A stretch of 64,000 nucleotides of DNA from Victivallis sp. Marseille-Q1083 (GTDB lineage Bacteria > Verrucomicrobiota > Lentisphaeria > Victivallales > Victivallaceae). Below the pieces are notes generated by a model, which searched no databases, was not told the DNA's origin, and was given only the letters and a program-made list of their open reading frames with translations. Position 1 is the first letter of the stretch; every line of letters begins with the position of its first letter. Positions 37,390-46,691 of the stretch are shown in pieces. The stretch is from contig NZ_CAHJXL010000001.1 in assembly GCF_903645315.1 (NCBI RefSeq), positions 1,416,001-1,480,000 on the forward strand, written 5' to 3'. Both the position numbers and the translations under genes were made by a program.

Positions 37390-38051
37390 AACAGGACGAT
37401 TTCGACAACTTACTGGAACAATACAAGATGCGGTGCAAAAATGTCCAATTCAGTTCTACCGCCGCATTCAAAGCCGAATTTTTCCGGCGGGCGGCGCGGC
37501 GGCCGGAACGAATATCGCAGCACTGGCGCTGCTGGGGTACCCTGGCGGCGGCGGCAGCGGTTGCGCTGCTGATTGCCGGCGGCGTCCTGCTGCATTATTT
37601 CAACGCGGTTCCCCGCCCGAGCACCTCTGTCCCCGGCACGGATACCTCACGGCTGATCGCCGAGGCGATCCGGCTCTTCGGCAGCGTGACCGGCGTCGGC
37701 GTGGCCGACGATGAATTGTTCACGTTCGAACGCCAGGAGGCTTCGCAGCCGGACCGGCTGATGGAACTGACCGTCCTGGATGCGGCCGGCCAGACCCTGA
37801 CCGAAATCAAACTGGTTATCAGCGGCAACGACTATCTGACCATCGACACCGAACTGCTCAACGGACAGGTTTTCCTCCATGAAGCGGAAGACGAACTGCA
37901 AGTCGTCGATATGAATCTGGAATTGCAGTTGCCGAACGGCGAAAAATTGCATCTGCAGAATTTTTCACCGCTTGAAATGTCGCACAGTTACGAATCTTCC
38001 TGCGGCAAGCTGGAAATCCGGCAGCAAATCCTGGAATTGCCGGTGATGTGA
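37386..38051 (+). CDS. single-pass membrane protein, probable anti-sigma partner
   Basis: 221 residues. Overlaps the sigma stop by 4 bases (ATGA). An N-terminal cytoplasmic part of about 45 residues precedes one membrane helix (LAAAAAVALLIAGGVLLHYF, about 50-69); an outer domain of about 150 residues follows. Gene order and topology fit a membrane anti-sigma factor, but no zinc-type HxxxCxxC motif is seen. The outer part also brings lipoprotein-carrier-like sheet proteins to mind. Function inferred from context. Confidence 0.6.
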   Translation: MKQDDFDNLLEQYKMRCKNVQFSSTAAFKAEFFRRAARRPERISQHWRCWGTLAAAAAVALLIAGGVLLHYFNAVPRPSTSVPGTDTSRLIAEAIRLFGSVTGVGVADDELFTFERQEASQPDRLMELTVLDAAGQTLTEIKLVISGNDYLTIDTELLNGQVFLHEAEDELQVVDMNLELQLPNGEKLHLQNFSPLEMSHSYESSCGKLEIRQQILELPVM

Positions 38052-38833
38052 TGGCGGAAACAGTCCTTCTGGAAATCGACCGCTTGTCGTTCGCCTACCG
38101 TCCGGACCAATTGATCCTGCGGGATTTTTCCATGAAAGTGAGCTCCGGCGACTTTGTCGGCCTGATCGGCGCCAACGGCGCCGGCAAAACCACGATGTTC
38201 CAGTTGCTGAGCCACTATTTACGGCCGCAGGCCGGCGCGATCCGCCTGGACGGCAAACCGCTGGAGGCGTATTCCGACCGGGAGCGTTCCCAGCGGATGG
38301 CGGTGGTGCCGCAGGCATTCTACACGCCGCTGCCGCTGACGGTACATCAATTGATCAGCCTGGGCCGGACGCCGCAAATCGGCCTGACTTCCCGGGGAAA
38401 TACGCCGGACTCCCGGCAGGAAATCCGGCAGTTGGCCGAAGCGTTGGAACTGGGTGAATTTCTGGACCGGCCGATGACCGAACTGAGCGGCGGGGAACGG
38501 CAGCGGGCCATTCTGGCCGCGGCGCCGGCCCCGCGGCCGCAATTGTTACTGCTGGACGAGCCGACCTCCGCGCCGGACCTCGGCCATACGGTGGCCCTGA
38601 TGGATTTGATCTGCCGGCTGCAGGAACAATATCAACTGACCATTCTGATGATCACTCACGATCTGGAATTGGCCGGCCGTTACTGCCGGCGGCTGCTGCT
38701 GTTGAAAAACGGCCGGCTGCTGAAGGACGGCACGCCGGAGGAGGTCATCACGCCGGAGCTGATTCAGCAGGCTTACAACTGCCCGGTAGACGTCGTTTCC
38801 GGCCGGCACCGGGATCTGCTGATCTCCTACTGA
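38051..38833 (+). CDS. orphan FecE/BtuD-like ABC transporter ATPase
   Basis: 260 residues; ATG at 38051 shares a base with the previous stop (TGATG), so it is translationally coupled. Walker A GANGAGKTT, Q-loop VVPQAF, signature LSGGERQR, Walker B LLLLDEP, switch His in MITHDLE. This is the iron-siderophore/cobalamin import class. Two oddities: the D-loop reads SAPD where SALD is usual, and the segment after the signature is AAAPAP-rich. No permease or binding-protein gene is near. Whether it is active, or works with the sigma/anti-sigma pair, is open. Confidence 0.82.
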   Translation: MAETVLLEIDRLSFAYRPDQLILRDFSMKVSSGDFVGLIGANGAGKTTMFQLLSHYLRPQAGAIRLDGKPLEAYSDRERSQRMAVVPQAFYTPLPLTVHQLISLGRTPQIGLTSRGNTPDSRQEIRQLAEALELGEFLDRPMTELSGGERQRAILAAAPAPRPQLLLLDEPTSAPDLGHTVALMDLICRLQEQYQLTILMITHDLELAGRYCRRLLLLKNGRLLKDGTPEEVITPELIQQAYNCPVDVVSGRHRDLLISY

Positions 38834-38922
38834 CCGGCAATGACGCGTGCCGGGCGTTTCGGATCCTTCGGCATTTTCTGCCGCGAACCGGAGAGTTTTC
38901 CACTTTTTTGACAATATCCGGT

Positions 38923-38950
38923 TTGCTTTTTCCCTTCCGGTTGCTATAAA
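38923..38950 (+). promoter_or_regulatory. possible promoter for the (alpha/alpha)6 glycosidase gene
   Basis: TTGCTT, 16-base spacer, TATAAA, 74 bases before the ATG. A perfect TTGACA lies at 38909 but is too far from this -10. Confidence 0.4.
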
Positions 38951-39023
38951 TTATGGAACAGGCTGAAAAAATTTCAGACGAGAGATCCAGTTTCGGAATC
39001 AAGTTGTGCAGAGGAATTTTTTT

Positions 39024-40484
39024 ATGACGGTCCCACCTTTCTCCCTGGAGTCATTGCCGCGCATCGAATTCGCCGCAGAACCCGGTTTGGCGGAACTTTA
39101 CGAATTTGCCTGGAAACTGGCTTATGATCACATCCGCGAATGTCCGGGCGCCCCGCAGACGCCTTATATGGACGAAGGATTCAGCCCGGACCGGATCTGG
39201 ATCTGGGATACCTGCTTCATGGTCAACTTCTGCAAATATGCGCCGCAGCTCTTTCCCGGCGCGGTCAGCCTGGACAATTTCTACCGGCCGCTGCTGGACG
39301 GCGTCAAATCGCCGTTGCAGATCCAGCATCCGGACAATCCGCCGCTGCTGGCCTGGGCGGAAGCCGCCAACTATCAGGTGACCGGCGACCGGAACCGGAT
39401 CCGCCGCATCCTGATTGAAAAACGGTACCTGCAGCGTTATTTCGAATGGGTCGAACGGCTGAAAAGCGGCCAGACGGTGCCCGGCGGCATCGTTTCGATC
39501 GGCCTGGAACGGACGCCGTTCGGCTATCGGTGGAGCGGCACTCCCAGCGGCATGGACAACACACCGCGCGGCGGCGTGGCCGCCGATGAGCACAACCTGG
39601 CCCAATACCGTCAGATTTACTGGGTCGATGCGCTGGCGCAACAGGCGTTGAGTGCCGAAATCATCGCCCGGCTCGCCGAGGATTGCGGGTTGCACGTCGA
39701 TGCCGAATTCTTCCAATCCCGCTACCAGGAGTTGAAAATGCTGCTCAACACCTATTATTACGATGCGGAAGACGGCTTTTATTATGATATTGCAACCGAA
39801 CCGCCCTTCCGGCCGTGCAAAGTGAAAACGCCCGCCTCTTACTGGGCCATGCTCGCCGGCGTCTGTTCCCCGGAACAGGCGGCGGCAATGGTCCGCCAGG
39901 CGACGGATCCGCAATGTTTCGGCGGCGACTATCCGTGGCCGAGCGTCAGCCGCAGCGATCCGGCCTTCAATCCGGCCGGCGAATATTGGCGCGGCGGCGT
40001 CTGGCTGCCGATGGCCTACCTGGGCACCAAGGCGCTGGAACGTTACGGCTATTACGCCGAAGCGGACCAGTTGGCTTATCGGGTGGTCATGCAGCAATTC
40101 CGCACCTGGCGCGATTTCGAGCCGCACACGATCTGGGAAGCCTATTCGCCGACGGCGGACCGGCCGTCGACCGACAAGGCGATCATCGACGCCGCCAAGC
40201 CGGTTCGGCCCGATTTCTGCGGCTGGTCGGCCCTCGGCCCGATCTGCCTGATGATTGAAAATGTCCTCGGCATCGCCGCCGACGGCATCGCCAACCGGCT
40301 TCACTGGCGGGTCAACCGCAGTTGCCGCAACGGCATCAGCAATCTGCAATTCGGCGGCAACCGGGTCGATCTGCAGTACGACGGCGACGGCGCATTATTC
40401 ATCCGGGCCGAAAAGCCCTTCACGCTTCAGGTCGACGGCGAAGAATACGCCATCGCCGCCGGCAAAACCAGACTCCACAACTGA
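39024..40484 (+). CDS. (alpha/alpha)6-barrel glycoside hydrolase (GH63/trehalase-like)
   Basis: 486 residues from the ATG at 39024, with GAGGAA 8 bases upstream; a GTG at 39006 is in frame. No signal peptide, so probably cytosolic. WIWDTCFMVNFCKY (about 63-76), GMDNTPRG, YWRGGVWLPMAYLG and ETWEAYSP-like (here HTIWEAYSP) are the pattern of the MGH1/GH63/GH37 clan, where an Asp in the GMDN-type segment and a late Glu act in catalysis. The end (about 440-486) is a small beta domain. Substrate not evident. Monocistronic. Confidence 0.8.
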   Translation: MTVPPFSLESLPRIEFAAEPGLAELYEFAWKLAYDHIRECPGAPQTPYMDEGFSPDRIWIWDTCFMVNFCKYAPQLFPGAVSLDNFYRPLLDGVKSPLQIQHPDNPPLLAWAEAANYQVTGDRNRIRRILIEKRYLQRYFEWVERLKSGQTVPGGIVSIGLERTPFGYRWSGTPSGMDNTPRGGVAADEHNLAQYRQIYWVDALAQQALSAEIIARLAEDCGLHVDAEFFQSRYQELKMLLNTYYYDAEDGFYYDIATEPPFRPCKVKTPASYWAMLAGVCSPEQAAAMVRQATDPQCFGGDYPWPSVSRSDPAFNPAGEYWRGGVWLPMAYLGTKALERYGYYAEADQLAYRVVMQQFRTWRDFEPHTIWEAYSPTADRPSTDKAIIDAAKPVRPDFCGWSALGPICLMIENVLGIAADGIANRLHWRVNRSCRNGISNLQFGGNRVDLQYDGDGALFIRAEKPFTLQVDGEEYAIAAGKTRLHN

Positions 40485-40707
40485 ATTCAAAAAAAAACGA
40501 TCGGCCAACCCTGATTTATCGTCAAAAAGAACATCTCAGAACAGGAGAATCTTCCATCATGTCAACGCCACCCTCGTGTCCCCGTCCGCTTCTTCGTCGC
40601 GCCTTGCCGCCGAATTTTCCGCCCGCGCTGGAAACCGCGCAGAAACGCGATAAGTTATAGCTCCTTCCAAACAACGGCACCGTCCGGAAAACGAAAAGGT
40701 ATTTGGT

Positions 40708-42519
40708 ATGGAAGAGTTCAAGATATCCAGTCTGCTGCGGCAATACCGCGGCATGATTCTTTTATCGGCGATCACGCAAATCATGTTCTCCAGCCTGGCG
40801 CTGTCGCTGCCGTGGATGCTGAAGATCGCCATCGACAAGGTGATCCCGAGCCGGGATTACCAGATGTTTTTCATCCTCTGCGCCATCATGGTGATCATTT
40901 ACATCATCCGTTTTATCATGCGGATGATCGCCGGCTACCTCGGCGTCTACACCATCATGCGGGTCCTGCTCGACGTCCGGCAGCGGATCTTCAGGCACCT
41001 GCAGAGCCTGTCGCTGCGTTTCTATGAGGAATACCGCACCGGCAAACTGATCTCCAACGTCATCAGCGACGTCGGCCTGCTGCAGGGACTGGTGTCGCTG
41101 TGTATTTCGATGACCGACCAGATCTTTACGATGGCGTTCATCACCGTGCTGATCTTCTTCATCAACTGGAAGCTGGCGCTGGTGGCGATGCTGGCCCTGC
41201 CGATCCATTTCATCAACTTCTATTACTTCAACGGCATCCTCCGGAGCAATGCGATGATATTGCAGGAGAAAATGTCGGAAATCTCCGCCAATCTGTCCGA
41301 AAACATCAACGGCATCAAGGTGGTGAAATCCTTCGCCAAGGAACGTTCGGAGTGCCGCCACTTCTTCAACACGATGCGGCCGACCCTCGATCTGTCGGTC
41401 AAGATGAACCAGTTGAACAACACCTGCAACGGCATGTACGACATGCTGGCCCTGACCACCTATCTGGTGGTGATCGGCGGCGGCATCGCGATGGTCGGCC
41501 GCAACGATTTCACGATCGGCGATTTCGTCGCCTTCTATACTTATATCGGCATGCAGGTCGCGCCGATCGCCGCCTTGGCCGCCCAGATCAACACGATGTC
41601 GCTGGGCTTCGCCGGCGCCCAGCGCATCATCAAGCTGCTGCGGGTCATCCCGGAAATCAAGGACGCGCCGAATCCGATCACCGCCGGCCGGCTGAAGGGG
41701 AAAATCAGCTTTGAAGACGTCTCTTTCCGTTATGCCGATACGCCGGTGATCCGTGAACTGTCGCTGGAAATCAATCCGGGACAGAAAATCGCCCTGGTCG
41801 GCCCTTCCGGCTGCGGCAAGTCGACGATTAGCAATCTGCTGCTGCGCTTCTATGATGTCACCGAAGGGCGCATCACCGTCGACGGCGTCGACGTCCGCAA
41901 ATATTCCCAGGAATCCTACCGCAACAACATCGGCGTCGTCCTGCAGGAACCGTTCCTGTTCAGCGGGACGATCCGCGACAACATCGCCTACGCCCGCTCC
42001 ACCGCCAGCCGCGAAGAGGTCGAGCGCGCCGCGGAACTGGCCAACGTCGCCGAGTTCGTCAACAAGCTGGACCGCGGCTTCGACACTGTGATCGGCGAGA
42101 ACGGCGCCAGCTTGTCCGGCGGCCAGAAGCAGCGGCTGGCGATCGCCCGGGCGATCCTGAAAAATCCGTCGATCCTGATCCTCGACGAAGCGACCAGCGC
42201 GTTGGACACCGTCTCCGAAAAGCTGGTGCAGCAGGCGCTGGACACGCTGATGGAAGGCCGGACAACGATCATCATCGCCCACCGGCTGTCGACGATCCGC
42301 AACGCCGACAAGATCGTCGTGCTGAAAGCCGGCCGGATCGAACAGCTCGGCACCCACGACGAACTGATGGCACAGGACGGCACCTACAAGCAGCTCTACA
42401 CCATCCAGCAGAAAGCACAGAAGGAGGAGGAAAGCCGCCGCCTGCCGGATCGTATCGTCTATCAGCAACCGCCGGCCGCGAACCCGTCTTATGCTGATTT
42501 GCATTCAGCAAAACAGTAA
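40708..42519 (+). CDS. MsbA-like ABC transporter, fused permease-ATPase (copy 2)
   Basis: 603 residues, starting MEEFKISSLLRQYRGM after AAAAGG. Domain layout and motifs as in copy 1: Walker A GPSGCGKST, LSGGQKQR, ILILDEATSALD, IAHRLST. It differs from copy 1 at only a modest number of positions (for example MRVLLDVRQRIFRHL against LRILLDVRQRIFKHL); the last 25 residues diverge. The flanking DNA is different. Recent duplication or gene conversion is likely. Confidence 0.92.
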   Translation: MEEFKISSLLRQYRGMILLSAITQIMFSSLALSLPWMLKIAIDKVIPSRDYQMFFILCAIMVIIYIIRFIMRMIAGYLGVYTIMRVLLDVRQRIFRHLQSLSLRFYEEYRTGKLISNVISDVGLLQGLVSLCISMTDQIFTMAFITVLIFFINWKLALVAMLALPIHFINFYYFNGILRSNAMILQEKMSEISANLSENINGIKVVKSFAKERSECRHFFNTMRPTLDLSVKMNQLNNTCNGMYDMLALTTYLVVIGGGIAMVGRNDFTIGDFVAFYTYIGMQVAPIAALAAQINTMSLGFAGAQRIIKLLRVIPEIKDAPNPITAGRLKGKISFEDVSFRYADTPVIRELSLEINPGQKIALVGPSGCGKSTISNLLLRFYDVTEGRITVDGVDVRKYSQESYRNNIGVVLQEPFLFSGTIRDNIAYARSTASREEVERAAELANVAEFVNKLDRGFDTVIGENGASLSGGQKQRLAIARAILKNPSILILDEATSALDTVSEKLVQQALDTLMEGRTTIIIAHRLSTIRNADKIVVLKAGRIEQLGTHDELMAQDGTYKQLYTIQQKAQKEEESRRLPDRIVYQQPPAANPSYADLHSAKQ

Positions 42520-42568
42520 ATTGGGTTCAACGCCGGAGGAATTTTCCCGCCGTTTGCAGGCGCATGAA

Positions 42569-42597
42569 ATCCGGTTTTCGAGCGGCGAAAACCGGAT
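42569..42597. terminator. strong hairpin between convergent ABC transporter and argS
   Basis: Perfect 12-base arms ATCCGGTTTTCG / CGAAAACCGGAT with a 5-base loop. There is no long T-run on either side; it may still stop transcription from both directions. Confidence 0.5.
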
Positions 42598-42667
42598 GAA
42601 GCTTTGAGGCCGCCCCCCGGCCGGTGCGGGCAAGATCCGTACCGGCTCCGCGCCCGGCGGCTAACGG

Positions 42668-44470
42668 TTACATCGCGTCCGGCACCCCGATCGTCAGCGT
42701 CCGCAACCCATCGGTCAGAATATCGCCGGCCGCGGCGGCCAACGCCAGGCGAGCCTGCTGCAATTCGACATTTTCCGCCGTCAGCACCGGGCATTCCCGG
42801 TAAAAACGGTTGAAGGCCTTGGCCAAGTCGAGCAGATATTCCACCAGCACCGAGCAGTCGCGCCGTTCCGCCGCCAACTGCAACGCCGCCGGATAAAAAG
42901 CGGCCAATGCGGCGAACGCTTTTTCCTCCCTGGCCGCCAACAGGCTCCAATCCACCTCATCCGGCTGAAAGTGCAGCCCGCGTTCCCGGGCTTTGCGGGC
43001 AATCGACTTGATCCGCGTACAGGCATACTGCACATACGGACCGGTGTCGCCTTCAAATTTAATTGATGCCTGCGGATCGAACATCATCGTCGTCTTGGGA
43101 TTGAATTTCAACAGCATGAACTTCAAAGCGCCCATGCCGATGATTTCCGCCCGGCCGGCCAGTTCGCTTTCTGTCACTTCCCCATCGCCACGCTCCCGGC
43201 AGTTGTCGAGCGCCAGGGCCACCATCTCGGCAAACAGATCGTCGGCGTCGACGACAGTGCCTTCCCGGCTCTTCATCTTGCCGCTCGGCAGATTGACCAT
43301 ACCGTAAGCGAGATGATGCAGGTTGTCCGCCCACTCATAGCCCAGTTTCCGCAAAATGGCAAACAGCATCTGGAAATGCAGAATCTGTTCATCGCCGACC
43401 ACCCAGATCTGCATATCCGGATGATAGTCGTTATATTTCAACAGCGTCGTCCCGATGTCCTGGGTGATGTACACACTGGTACCGTCGGAACGCAGCACCA
43501 CTTTGTTGCCCATCTTTCCCAGATCGACGATGACCGCGCCGTCCTCCCGGCGGGAGAACACGCCGCGGGCCAGGCCGTCCTGAATGATGTCCTTGCCCAA
43601 CAGATAGGTCTGGCTCTCCAGATAGGTATGATCGAACCGGATGCCCATCCGCCGGTAGGTAGCGGCAAAACCGTCGAATACCCAACCGTTCATCTTCTGC
43701 CACAACGCCCGCACCTCCGGATCGCCATTTTCCCAGTCCTGGAGCATCTTCTGCGTAGCCTGGCCGAGCTCCGTTTCCAGAAACAGCGCTTCGTTGTCCT
43801 TCTCCGCCAACTCCGGGCGGGCCGCCTTCAAAGCGGCAAGCTCCGCCGACAGCGCCTGATTGTATTCGACATAAAATTTACCGACCAGGTGATCTCCCTT
43901 GATGCCGGTCGACTCCGGCGTCGCGCCGTTGCCGAAACGCTGATAGGCGATCATCGATTTGCAGATATGAATCCCGCGGTCGTTGACCAGATTGATCTGG
44001 ATAACCTCATGGCCGACCCGTTTCAACAGCGAGGCCAGCGCCATCCCGAGCGTATTGTTGCGCACGTGGCCGAGATGCTGCGGTTTGTTGGTATTCGGCG
44101 CCGAATATTCGATGAGAATTTTCCGGCACTCATTCTCCGGCAATCGGCCGGCGGCCAGCAGCTCCGGCAGCGCCGCCAGCGTATCGCGGTACAAGGCCGC
44201 CGGCGTCAATACGACGTTGACAAAAGCCTTGATCTGCTCGGTCGCCAGAATCTCCGGATCTCTGTCCAAACATTCGGCAATCGCCGCCGCCAGACGGTCC
44301 GGGGGCTGCTTGAACAGTTTGGCGAACCGGAAACAATTGATCGTCAGTTCGCCGTTCATCCCTTCCGGGCAACGTTCCGGTGAAATTGTCCAATCCGCCG
44401 GCAGCGCCGCTTCCGCAAACCGCTGCCGCAACGCGTCGATCAAACGGCCGATAAACTTGAATTCACTCAT
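42668..44470 (-). CDS. argS: arginyl-tRNA synthetase
   Basis: 600 residues. Class I synthetase charging tRNA-Arg. An N-terminal Add-1-like domain precedes the HIGH-type motif HLGHVRNN; the KMSKS-like motif is GKMKSREGTVVDADD, and the C-terminal DALR anticodon-binding domain runs from about 470. AGGAGA precedes the ATG. It is the last gene of the ribosomal-protein run, about 100 bases after manA. Confidence 0.97.
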   Translation of the reverse strand: MSEFKFIGRLIDALRQRFAEAALPADWTISPERCPEGMNGELTINCFRFAKLFKQPPDRLAAAIAECLDRDPEILATEQIKAFVNVVLTPAALYRDTLAALPELLAAGRLPENECRKILIEYSAPNTNKPQHLGHVRNNTLGMALASLLKRVGHEVIQINLVNDRGIHICKSMIAYQRFGNGATPESTGIKGDHLVGKFYVEYNQALSAELAALKAARPELAEKDNEALFLETELGQATQKMLQDWENGDPEVRALWQKMNGWVFDGFAATYRRMGIRFDHTYLESQTYLLGKDIIQDGLARGVFSRREDGAVIVDLGKMGNKVVLRSDGTSVYITQDIGTTLLKYNDYHPDMQIWVVGDEQILHFQMLFAILRKLGYEWADNLHHLAYGMVNLPSGKMKSREGTVVDADDLFAEMVALALDNCRERGDGEVTESELAGRAEIIGMGALKFMLLKFNPKTTMMFDPQASIKFEGDTGPYVQYACTRIKSIARKARERGLHFQPDEVDWSLLAAREEKAFAALAAFYPAALQLAAERRDCSVLVEYLLDLAKAFNRFYRECPVLTAENVELQQARLALAAAAGDILTDGLRTLTIGVPDAM

Positions 44471-44572
44471 CGTTTCTCCTGTAGCTCAAAAATCTGAATT
44501 CCATCGCCCAGCGGGCAGAAATGAAAAAAGCCGCCTGCCGCGGCTCTTTCCGGTTGTGTCCACCCAAGCGTA

Positions 44573-45589
44573 TTACAACGTCGTTTTCACCACCCGGCAG
44601 AGGCCTTCCGCCAACGGACGGATGGCATAACTGCCGAAACAGGCCGGGATCAAGGCGCTTTCGCCGGGCTGCAGATCCAGCAGGCTTTCCGACTCCATCG
44701 AACGCGCCAACGCCAGCGGCTGATTGATCGCGCTGATCAGGTGGAAACTGCTGCCGTGCGCCGTATCGTCCCGCCACGGACTGACCAGCAGCAGACTGTC
44801 GACGCTGAAAAACCGGCAACGGTTGATCATCGGGAATTTGCGGTTGTGGGCGACATCGCCGACCACCCCCGGAATCCGCGGACTGGTCCGGTTCATGAAA
44901 TCGATCGACTCCATCGCCTCCTGCAAATGCAATTGACGCGACCGGCCGCTCTGATCGACTCTTCCCCAGTCGCTGACCCGGTAAGTCGTATCGCTGTTCT
45001 GCTGGATTTCCAGCAGCAGGTTCCCTTCGCCGATCGCATGCAGCGTGCCGGCGCTGATGAAGTAGGCATCCCCCGGCTGCGACGGGTACACCTGCAGCAG
45101 ATTCTCGACATCCGGAGAGTTCAGATTCTCCACCAGTTGCCGGCGCGTCCCGCGCGGACTCAGACCGGCCATGATCTTCGCGCCGCGCAACGCGGCGATG
45201 ATGTACCACATCTCCGTTTTCGGCTCCGCGCCGTTGCCAAGCTTGGCGCACGCCTGTTCGTCGGGATGCACCTGCAGCGACAGCCGTTGCCCGGCATCGA
45301 TCAGTTTCACCAACAGCGGGAAACGGCCGCCGGTCCATTTGGACCCCAGCAGAGAACGCCCGTAAAATTCGATCAATTCATGAATGGTGTGCCCGGCCAA
45401 TGGTCCGTTGACCACCTGACTCTGCACCGCTTCGCGATCCACCAGTTCCCAGGATTCGCCGATCGGCTCCTCCGACGGCGGCAATTGCCGGTGCAAAAAC
45501 TCACTGAGCTGGCTGCCTCCCCAGATCCTGGCAAAATACAGAGGTTGAAATTTCAGCGGATATAATTGATTCTGCTCCAGCATCGCCAT
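44573..45589 (-). CDS. manA: mannose-6-phosphate isomerase, type I
   Basis: 338 residues, ATG at 45589 with GGGAGG 6 bases away. Interconverts mannose-6-P and fructose-6-P. Zinc-site segments are seen: LQVHPDEQA (H then D), EMWYIIAA, and DAYFISAGTLHAIG. The shorter class (about 320-340 residues) common in Gram-positives. It follows the thioesterase gene by 17 bases and so is part of the secY-cmk tail of the ribosomal run. Confidence 0.93.
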   Translation of the reverse strand: MAMLEQNQLYPLKFQPLYFARIWGGSQLSEFLHRQLPPSEEPIGESWELVDREAVQSQVVNGPLAGHTIHELIEFYGRSLLGSKWTGGRFPLLVKLIDAGQRLSLQVHPDEQACAKLGNGAEPKTEMWYIIAALRGAKIMAGLSPRGTRRQLVENLNSPDVENLLQVYPSQPGDAYFISAGTLHAIGEGNLLLEIQQNSDTTYRVSDWGRVDQSGRSRQLHLQEAMESIDFMNRTSPRIPGVVGDVAHNRKFPMINRCRFFSVDSLLLVSPWRDDTAHGSSFHLISAINQPLALARSMESESLLDLQPGESALIPACFGSYAIRPLAEGLCRVVKTTL

Positions 45590-45606
45590 GATAAACCTCC
45601 CCGGAT

Positions 45607-46017
45607 TTACTCTTCCACACGATATTGCTCACAAGCGGTCAGAAGCTCGACCGGCGGCCGGATCAACTTACGGTCGCGGTTCATACAGGCCAGCGTCACC
45701 TCGCCGCGCACCAGGAGTGTCGCTTCATGCCGAATTTCGGTGATGATTTTAAGCCGGACCCCCTTGACGCCGGCGACGCCGGAACGGAACGTCAGCAGTT
45801 CATCGTAATGCGCCGGCGACAAATACCGGCAATTGACCTCCGTCACCGGCAGAAAACAGTTGCAGCGCTCCAGCGCGCTGTAAGGCAGACCGGCCTCCCG
45901 CAGCATCTCCGTGCGGCTGCGTTCGAAATATTCCAGATAATTGGCGTAATAGACCACACCCATCTGATCGGTGTCCGCGTAAGGAACCCGGTAAAAACTT
46001 TCATGCCAGTGCATCAC
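45607..46017 (-). CDS. acyl-CoA thioesterase, YbgC/4-hydroxybenzoyl-CoA type
   Basis: 136 residues, hot-dog fold. FYRVPYADTDQMGVVYYANYLEYFERSR has the catalytic Asp and the following family signature. YbgC-type enzymes hydrolyse acyl-CoA or acyl-ACP and sit with the Tol-Pal system in many bacteria; no tol genes here. Its ATG overlaps the cmk stop (ATGA). Confidence 0.9.
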   Translation of the reverse strand: MMHWHESFYRVPYADTDQMGVVYYANYLEYFERSRTEMLREAGLPYSALERCNCFLPVTEVNCRYLSPAHYDELLTFRSGVAGVKGVRLKIITEIRHEATLLVRGEVTLACMNRDRKLIRPPVELLTACEQYRVEE

Positions 46018-46685
46018 TCCATCACCTTTCGCGCCAGTAAATTTACCACCTCATCCACTTCCAATCCGGTGCTGTCCACCAGCACGGCATCCGCCGCCGG
46101 CCGCAACGGGGCCACTGTCCGGGTGGAATCAATCCGGTCGCGCTCGGCGATCGCCGCCGCCACCGACTCCAAAGTGGCGCCGTCGAAATTTTCACCCGAT
46201 TGCGCCAGCCGGCGGCGCGCCCGCTCTTCCGGCGTCGCTGTCAGAAAAAATTTGAACCTGGCGTCCGGGAAAATTTCGGTACCGATGTCCCGGCCTTCCA
46301 TGACCAGCCGACCCGCCGCCGCCAGCGCCCGCTGTCTTTCCCGCAGCCAGGCGCGAACATTCGGCAGAGCCGCCACCGGACTGACCAGCGCCGCCACTTC
46401 GGCACTGCGCAATGCGGCGTCCGTTTCATGCCCGTCCATCCGCAAAACAAAATGTCCGGCGTCGTTCCGGACATAATCCAACTGCAACCGTTCCAGGACC
46501 GGCGCCAACGCCGCCTCCGTACAATTCGCGGCCGAAACGCCCCGGCGCATTGCCGCCAGCGTGATCGCCCGGTACATGCTGCCGGTATTGATGTACGGAA
46601 TCCGCAACCGTTCGGCCAATCCGGCCGCCACCGTGCTTTTGCCGGAAGCGGCCGGTCCGTCGATCGCTATCACATCGGTCGTCAT
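46014..46685 (-). CDS. cmk: cytidylate kinase
   Basis: 223 residues. Phosphorylates CMP/dCMP. P-loop GPAASGKSTVA (9-19), INTGSMYRAITL, MEGRDIGTEIFPDA and FLTATPEERARRRL with the NMP-binding and lid regions. It begins 6 bases after the secY stop, taking the place where adk and map often stand. Confidence 0.96.
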   Translation of the reverse strand: MTTDVIAIDGPAASGKSTVAAGLAERLRIPYINTGSMYRAITLAAMRRGVSAANCTEAALAPVLERLQLDYVRNDAGHFVLRMDGHETDAALRSAEVAALVSPVAALPNVRAWLRERQRALAAAGRLVMEGRDIGTEIFPDARFKFFLTATPEERARRRLAQSGENFDGATLESVAAAIAERDRIDSTRTVAPLRPAADAVLVDSTGLEVDEVVNLLARKVME

Positions 46686-46691
46686 GTCGTC

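Noticed and set aside
40762-42504. 580-residue open frame antisense to the second ABC transporter
   Set aside because: Covers the same bases as a clear transporter gene; composition is a reverse-frame artefact, also seen opposite copy 1.
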